A stretch of DNA of 64,000 nt from NCBI GenBank assembly GCA_034401795.1, contig CM067367.1, forward strand, positions 36,486,668-36,550,667, in the 5' to 3' direction. This document shows, one piece after another, positions 59,762-64,000 of the stretch (its first letter is position 1; each line of letters opens with the position of its first letter). A model generated the notes under the pieces. It made no database searches and had not been told where the DNA came from. It saw only the letters and a program-made list of their open reading frames with translations. This DNA comes from Chaetoderma sp. LZ-2023a (taxonomy: Eukaryota > Mollusca > Caudofoveata > Chaetodermatida > Chaetodermatidae). The position numbers and the translations under genes were made by a program.

Positions 59762-60889
59762 CTAGACTGACGTGATGTCCACAATTCTCGTATGATTCCT
59801 TGTTTCAGTACTACTCTCGCTGTTCGAGTCAAAGTTAGCTAGTGGTTGCTTTTTCCAGCGTAATGATAGCGTGCCTATAACATATGTGTAACTATATCCA
59901 AGCTCAGTACGAAAGCTTGGCGACAACAGAAGTGTAAGGAAGATAGTAATGGCGTGATTTGCAAGAAATAGCGTCCGACAGATACATCTAGCCAGCTTTA
60001 AATTCTGTAACCACAAAATATTCTCCAGCATCTCTGTAGGAACATAATATTCTACGATTTTTAGCGTACTGGTCGGCAGCGTTAGAAGACAGCCAATTAA
60101 GGATAGTGTTAGAGCCAAACATGTGCTTTCTTTATTATTCGGTCGGGTAGAGCAGTTGGGGTTCTCGGCAATTCCTCGGACATACAATCCGACTAATGTG
60201 GCGAAGGAAAACATGAAAACAATCAGTATAGGTATGAAGTAATAAATACTGTCTGAAATCCATGGCCATATAAAGTGATGGAAGTTATCCGTAGCGGGTA
60301 CGATGCATCCGTATTCCGGATCGAGTTCGTATGTCCACATAGCGTGAACACTAATCATTACCAGGACTACCATCATGAAGGTGAGACCACATTTAGCTTT
60401 AAAGACGGTACAAACGTATTTTGACTTCTCCCAATGCCACACAGTCACGTACCGGTCCACAATCATCGACACGTTCAACCAGATAGGGAAGTGGTTACAT
60501 ACATGAATGAGAAACATCCACAGTCTACACACGGCGTCTGACCAGTCTGAGATATACAGAATTCCAGCAATAAAACACACCCATTCGTAGCCACTAATTA
60601 TAACCAATACAATAATATTTGCACCAGCGAAAATTCGCAGATATAAAAACACTGTGCTACCATTGAATCGGAGTTTACCCAATACCATCAGCATTATACC
60701 GTTACCCACGCATCCCACTATTACCAACAGTGGTGGGATATACGTAAGGATTGCCTGTGTTGTAGCCGTTTCTCCCCAATTCTGAGAATTTGCTATCTCG
60801 TTACTTGTATTATGGTGTCCATTGTCGTGTAACGGTTCCGGCATATTTATAACGTCACGCGCACGTGCATGAGACCAAGCAGTGGACAC
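59762..60889 (-). CDS. Rhodopsin-like (class A) GPCR, intronless, peptide-receptor-like
   Basis: A complete 375-residue frame. Seven hydrophobic segments fit TM1 (48-70, with GN at 62-63), TM2 (80-103), TM3 (from C121), TM4 (165-184), TM5 (208-236), TM6 (257-277, CLLTLP) and TM7 (300-323). C121 can pair with C195 in the second extracellular loop. DRY is at 145-147, the G-protein switch. N27 is a possible glycosylation site. TM7 has NHAITIFLTLL rather than NPxxY, and TM6 lacks CWxP, as in many divergent invertebrate orphan receptors. The Ser/Thr-rich tail suits phosphorylation. Probably senses a neuropeptide or small ligand at the plasma membrane; the ligand is unknown. A second Met at residue 16 is an alternative start. 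A relic of another copy lies at 61521. Confidence 0.9.
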   Translation of the reverse strand: MSTAWSHARARDVINMPEPLHDNGHHNTSNEIANSQNWGETATTQAILTYIPPLLVIVGCVGNGIMLMVLGKLRFNGSTVFLYLRIFAGANIIVLVIISGYEWVCFIAGILYISDWSDAVCRLWMFLIHVCNHFPIWLNVSMIVDRYVTVWHWEKSKYVCTVFKAKCGLTFMMVVLVMISVHAMWTYELDPEYGCIVPATDNFHHFIWPWISDSIYYFIPILIVFMFSFATLVGLYVRGIAENPNCSTRPNNKESTCLALTLSLIGCLLTLPTSTLKIVEYYVPTEMLENILWLQNLKLARCICRTLFLANHAITIFLTLLLSPSFRTELGYSYTYVIGTLSLRWKKQPLANFDSNSESSTETRNHTRIVDITSV

Positions 60890-61520
60890 TAGCTTATCTG
60901 TATTGTAATATTATAGTCCATTCTTCAATGGCCAATAGACCATTATTATTTCACCACATTAAGTCAATAGTTCCGAGTCCCGTGGATACCGCCTTTATAC
61001 AGTTGACTAAATATACTTCCACCGACTATAACGCTTCGTATACAATATGGTCATTATTATCGATTCACGCTCATGGTATCCGTATTAACTATTCGGAATG
61101 ACCAATGATCCATTTCACGACACAAACGTACAAACAACCGACCGTGAATTTAATAACTTCCATCACCTGATTATTCACGATAAATGGCGTGTTTTGTGCA
61201 CAACTAATATGTCTGTTTGGTTCTTTCCATTGGTTCCTATACCTGTGCTTCCTGTAGCTGCATGCGATTCATTAATACACTATCGATCATGAAGCAAAGA
61301 ACGGCTATGGTATCAACGGCCATCAGATGTCCAATACAGCGTGAACCCCGCGCTTATCCGGTCTCCAGATTGGCGCCGGGGTTGCTGAAAAGAAAAAAAA
61401 GAAGCATTTATATTTGAAGGTCTTCAGAAAAAGTGACGTCATAAATTGATTACGGCCGGTGTCTGCAGGGGAATTTATATTTTTAATCTGAGGCAGTTGT
61501 ATTCTATTTATTATTCAAAT
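60890..61520. other. Upstream region of the GPCR, no gene seen
   Basis: Presumably holds the GPCR promoter (read leftward). No clear TATA or initiator identified. Short plus-strand frames at 60865-61417 lack motifs. Confidence 0.4.
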
Positions 61521-61562
61521 CAACCAGATAGGGAAGTGAATACACACGTGAAAGAGATGTTG
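61521..61562 (-). pseudogene. Relic of a second GPCR copy (TM3 region)
   Basis: CAACCAGATAGGGAAGTG is identical to 60476-60493, and about three quarters of the next 24 bases agree, including TACA and ACATGAA/ACGTGAA phrases. In the gene this is the TM3 segment NHFPIWLN. No longer match was seen, so this may be the last scrap of a decayed tandem copy. Confidence 0.5.
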
Positions 61563-62305
61563 ACTGATTCTATTAAAATTATTGAACTCTTGTTTATCTA
61601 TAAACAAATGGCATAATTTTGGAGTAAATATGGAACGAAAACTGATTTCCAATTTGTAAATCAGTTAGTGTCTTGATAAATGTAATTAATACGGAGAAAG
61701 TAAACCCATAGGCATAATGTAGTTTTGGGAATTCGAGCGGTAAAATTCATAGCCATAGCAGCCACCACCAGCGTCTTCGCCGTAACCACCAGCAACATCA
61801 CCAACGCCAACACCCATCCATCCATCCACCCACGTCAATCATTGAAATTATATCATACATAGCCGATGTTGCAATTGCATTGGTAGAATATAATGCTAAC
61901 CTGGGCTTGATTGAGCAGCAATGATAACAAGGTCGATAAAATCTCGGTAGCTGCTGGTTCCTGGATTTTTAGGATTTTCCAAAATATTTCCGGATTTCCT
62001 GATTTTTTCGGATCACTAACAACGTTGTGGAATCCTAATGTATGGTAACGATCTTTCGTGTGTTAAAATGTGATCCAAATCAGACCAGTAGTTTCCGAGA
62101 TATTCACTGTCCAGAATTTGATCCGATCAGGATCTGGGATCTTTCATCCGGATCGGATACAGCTAAATTCTGGCAATCCACTTGCACGGCAAGTTTCTTC
62201 GTCGTGTTATTTGAGTCAAAGGGGATCAGCAAATTTTTTTTTATGTAAACCGGAACAACCTTTTGTGACTGTCTAACTAACTAACTGAACAACTAAGGCA
62301 CGTGG
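61563..62305. other. No gene; GGATC-rich dispersed repeat
   Basis: 61960-62170 is rich in GGATTTTCC, GGATCGGATAC and TTTCCGGATTTCC, similar in style to 7960-8110. Two overlapping 68-codon frames here have no motif. Confidence 0.45.
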
Positions 62306-62308
62306 CAA

Positions 62309-62790
62309 TTCACCTTTCCAGAGTATCCATCCATCATCTGACCTCGTATGACGTCATAATCATCTCAGCGCGTGTATGATGACGTCATCAAATCTCAGAG
62401 TCCGACACGTTGTATGAATTGTATGTCTTTGTAATTATTTGCCGTTTAATAAAGTTTTTTTGCCATGTAGGTGGGGCTTAGAATACACCTTCCGTATCCT
62501 CTGCGTGTCGTAAGAGGCGACTAAAGGAGGTAAGGGTGAGGTAACCCTGACAGAAACCTCGAGTGCTGAAGACGGAGGTTCCAGGCCGCACGGCGCACTC
62601 TAATAAACCATGGATCCACGCACTTAACGCTTATGATCATGTCGATCAGCGAACGAAAAGAAGAAGAATAAAGTTTTTTGGAAATTGATAGTCAGGGTGT
62701 TCAGAGATCGATCGATCCCAGCGCGAGAGAGGTGTGATGGAGCTTAGCTAGAGATGGGCGGGGCATAGCCAAAACCGGAAAGGTCCATTT
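62309..62790 (+). mobile_element. MITE type 1 without hairpin, carrying a retroposon
   Basis: Terminus AATTCACCTTTCCAG and GTATGACGTCATAATCATCT on the left; GGAAATTGATAGTCAGGGTG, GATGGGCGGGGCATAGCCAA and GGAAAGGTCCATT on the right. The hairpin was lost before the retroposon came in, since the flanks join as AATAAAGTTTTTTGGAAA. Confidence 0.85.
62461..62666 (+). mobile_element. Short retroposon (SINE-like), variant 2
   Basis: A 206 bp insertion with a perfect 13 bp direct repeat AATAAAGTTTTTT at 62448-62460 and 62667-62679. It starts as in variant 1 (GTAGGTGGGGCTTAGAATAC), has TGTCGTAAGAGGCGACTAAA and a weak B-box-like GGTTCCAGGCC in the middle, and ends GAACGAAAAGAAGAAG. Confidence 0.9.
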
Positions 62791-63134
62791 GTTGAGCTGC
62801 TACCCGCAGGTAAAAACGACCGTATAGCAAGTTCTTATATACGCCTGGGACAAAGCGATAGCTATGAGGCCAATTAATATAGAGGCAAAGTTCGATGAAA
62901 AACGGTAAAACAGTTAATTCGCCTAGATACGTCGCTAGAATATGGCGCCCCTCTCCAACACAGGAGATTTAGTTCAATGTAGGACAAAACTAAGGTAGCC
63001 TAGAATCTAATACAGTAGACGCGAGTATAGCAGAGTAAAATAACATATATTACACCACGCACGAAAATGGTACACTAATGGTACCTCATTTGAGCACATA
63101 AATTAGATTACGGAATACTCTGTTAGTCAGTCCT
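62791..63134. other. No gene seen
   Basis: Nothing recognised. Confidence 0.5.
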
Positions 63135-63372
63135 GTACATACCAGGCATATGGCAGCAACAGTGGCCAGTCAAATTAATTTCAAAATATTCAACAGGATA
63201 TTTATTAAATAGTAAAGAGCTAAAATTGGTACAACAACGCATAGTCTGTCTTCAATTATGCGTTCGTGACGCACTTATCTACGTCATTCATAACGTCATA
63301 ATGACGTCATTGAATGTGACATCATTCTACACGTCACGTAATTGATTATGACGTCATATGATCCCTCCAATC
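63135..63372 (-). mobile_element. MITE type 1, half copy
   Basis: Begins at the hairpin loop (TATGGCAGCAACAGTGGCCA), then ATTTATTAAATAGTAAAGAG, GTCATAATGACGTCATTGAA and GATTATGACGTCATATGATC. It resembles the copy at 43187 in its GTCTGTCTTC-type middle. Confidence 0.8.
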
Positions 63373-63555
63373 ATCCTTTGAATTAATGTTTTACTTAACG
63401 CAAAATGCAGTCGAAGCAAGTCAGTTATTAAGAAGGTATACAGTGGGCGATTAATCAAGCTGTGCTGGTATAAGGATTCTAGCGGTGTATTGATTTTTTC
63501 AGATACCTTACCATGATGCTTTTGTGTTTTTTGTGGATTCTTTCGATGCAATGAA

Positions 63556-64000
63556 TTGATTAATCTAAAACGTTCTAGTCTTTCTCTTTTGAAAAGCATA
63601 TTTCAACGCGGGCCAATACCAACAAGGTACCATGATTGTCATATCAAAATTAATTCGGTTGCTTGCCCTTATAGTAAGCTGGCACGTTACGGGAAGCTAG
63701 ATAGTATTGGTTTAGCGAGCGACTTATTTCTATTTAGAGCTATTATTCGGTCAAAAACCTTATGTACATTGTCATTGGTTAACAAATCACTAAGTTACAC
63801 AAATGCCAGAGAGGTAATTTTAGGAAGTTTTAAGAATGTAAAAAAGAATGCCAATTTTGGGGTTCGTGCGTTGCAAGCTGGGTAAGTCGCCGATCGTTGT
63901 TAGAAACGTCATAGTAGGGGGCGCGGCGAAACTGCCAACGATGGCTATTATGCTGATTTGCTAGAAAGTAGGTTAGCGTGTAGCCAGAACATGGCTTTTG
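63556..64000 (+). mobile_element. Decayed tyrosine recombinase (DIRS/Ngaro or Crypton type)
   Basis: The order of features matches the C-terminal catalytic part of element-borne tyrosine recombinases: SDLFLFRAI (the usual DxFLFR), NKSLSYTNAREVI (KPLSYTxAREI), a NFGVRALQAG segment in the place of FGLHSLRxGG, and a following region with KRHSRGR- and NDGY-like phrases in the place of KRHGRW and DGY. It runs off the window. Whether it belongs to a DIRS-like retroelement or a Crypton cannot be told from this part. It looks broken in more than one place. Confidence 0.65.

Overview
The window looks like animal nuclear DNA, AT-rich by eye, probably from a marine invertebrate. No species can be named from it. 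Evidence: spaced non-operonic coding sequence, an intronless seven-transmembrane receptor, LINE, LTR and DNA-transposon remains, long microsatellites, and a dense family of short hairpin elements. There is only one convincing host gene, a class A GPCR on the minus strand at 59762-60889. Almost everything else is repeat-derived.

Layout. 1-18.3 kb: a ~2.8 kb sequence is present twice (1968-4735 and 14150-17095), with hairpin MITEs, a small retroposon with clean target-site duplications, a shorter duplication (9152-9795 / 10551-11222) and TGCG/TGAG microsatellites. 18.9-32.4 kb is a nest. A repeat also seen at 176-620 is broken by a ~0.9 kb inverted-repeat element, a MITE, and a probable ~1 kb TIR transposon. 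That transposon was itself split by a 10.7 kb gypsy-type LTR retrotransposon (20644-31330). The LTR element has gag, protease, RT, RNase H, integrase, a dUTPase after the integrase, and a short region with a membrane segment. Its LTRs are 1715 bp each and differ at about 15 positions.

32.4-46.1 kb: more MITEs and four minus-strand fragments of one LINE family. 46-53 kb: CA, CA/CCA, GGT/GAT arrays and a decayed copy (49480-51060) of a multicopy protein family with a nuclease-like acidic motif (GEDTDLL). 54.4-59.2 kb: a 4.8 kb DNA transposon whose inverted ends are built from ~165 bp tandem units. It encloses the decayed gene of a second, related protein that ends in a cysteine-rich CXC-like motif. 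59.5-61.6 kb: a degenerate minisatellite, the GPCR, and a short relic of a second GPCR copy. The right edge enters a decayed tyrosine recombinase.

The hairpin MITEs carry many TGACGTCA (CRE/ATF-type) palindromes, and the retrotransposon LTR carries one too. The window is best read as a record of layered insertions around one receptor gene. I saw no tRNA, rRNA or CRISPR array. Coordinates of MITEs and old duplications are by-eye estimates, good to about 10-30 bp.
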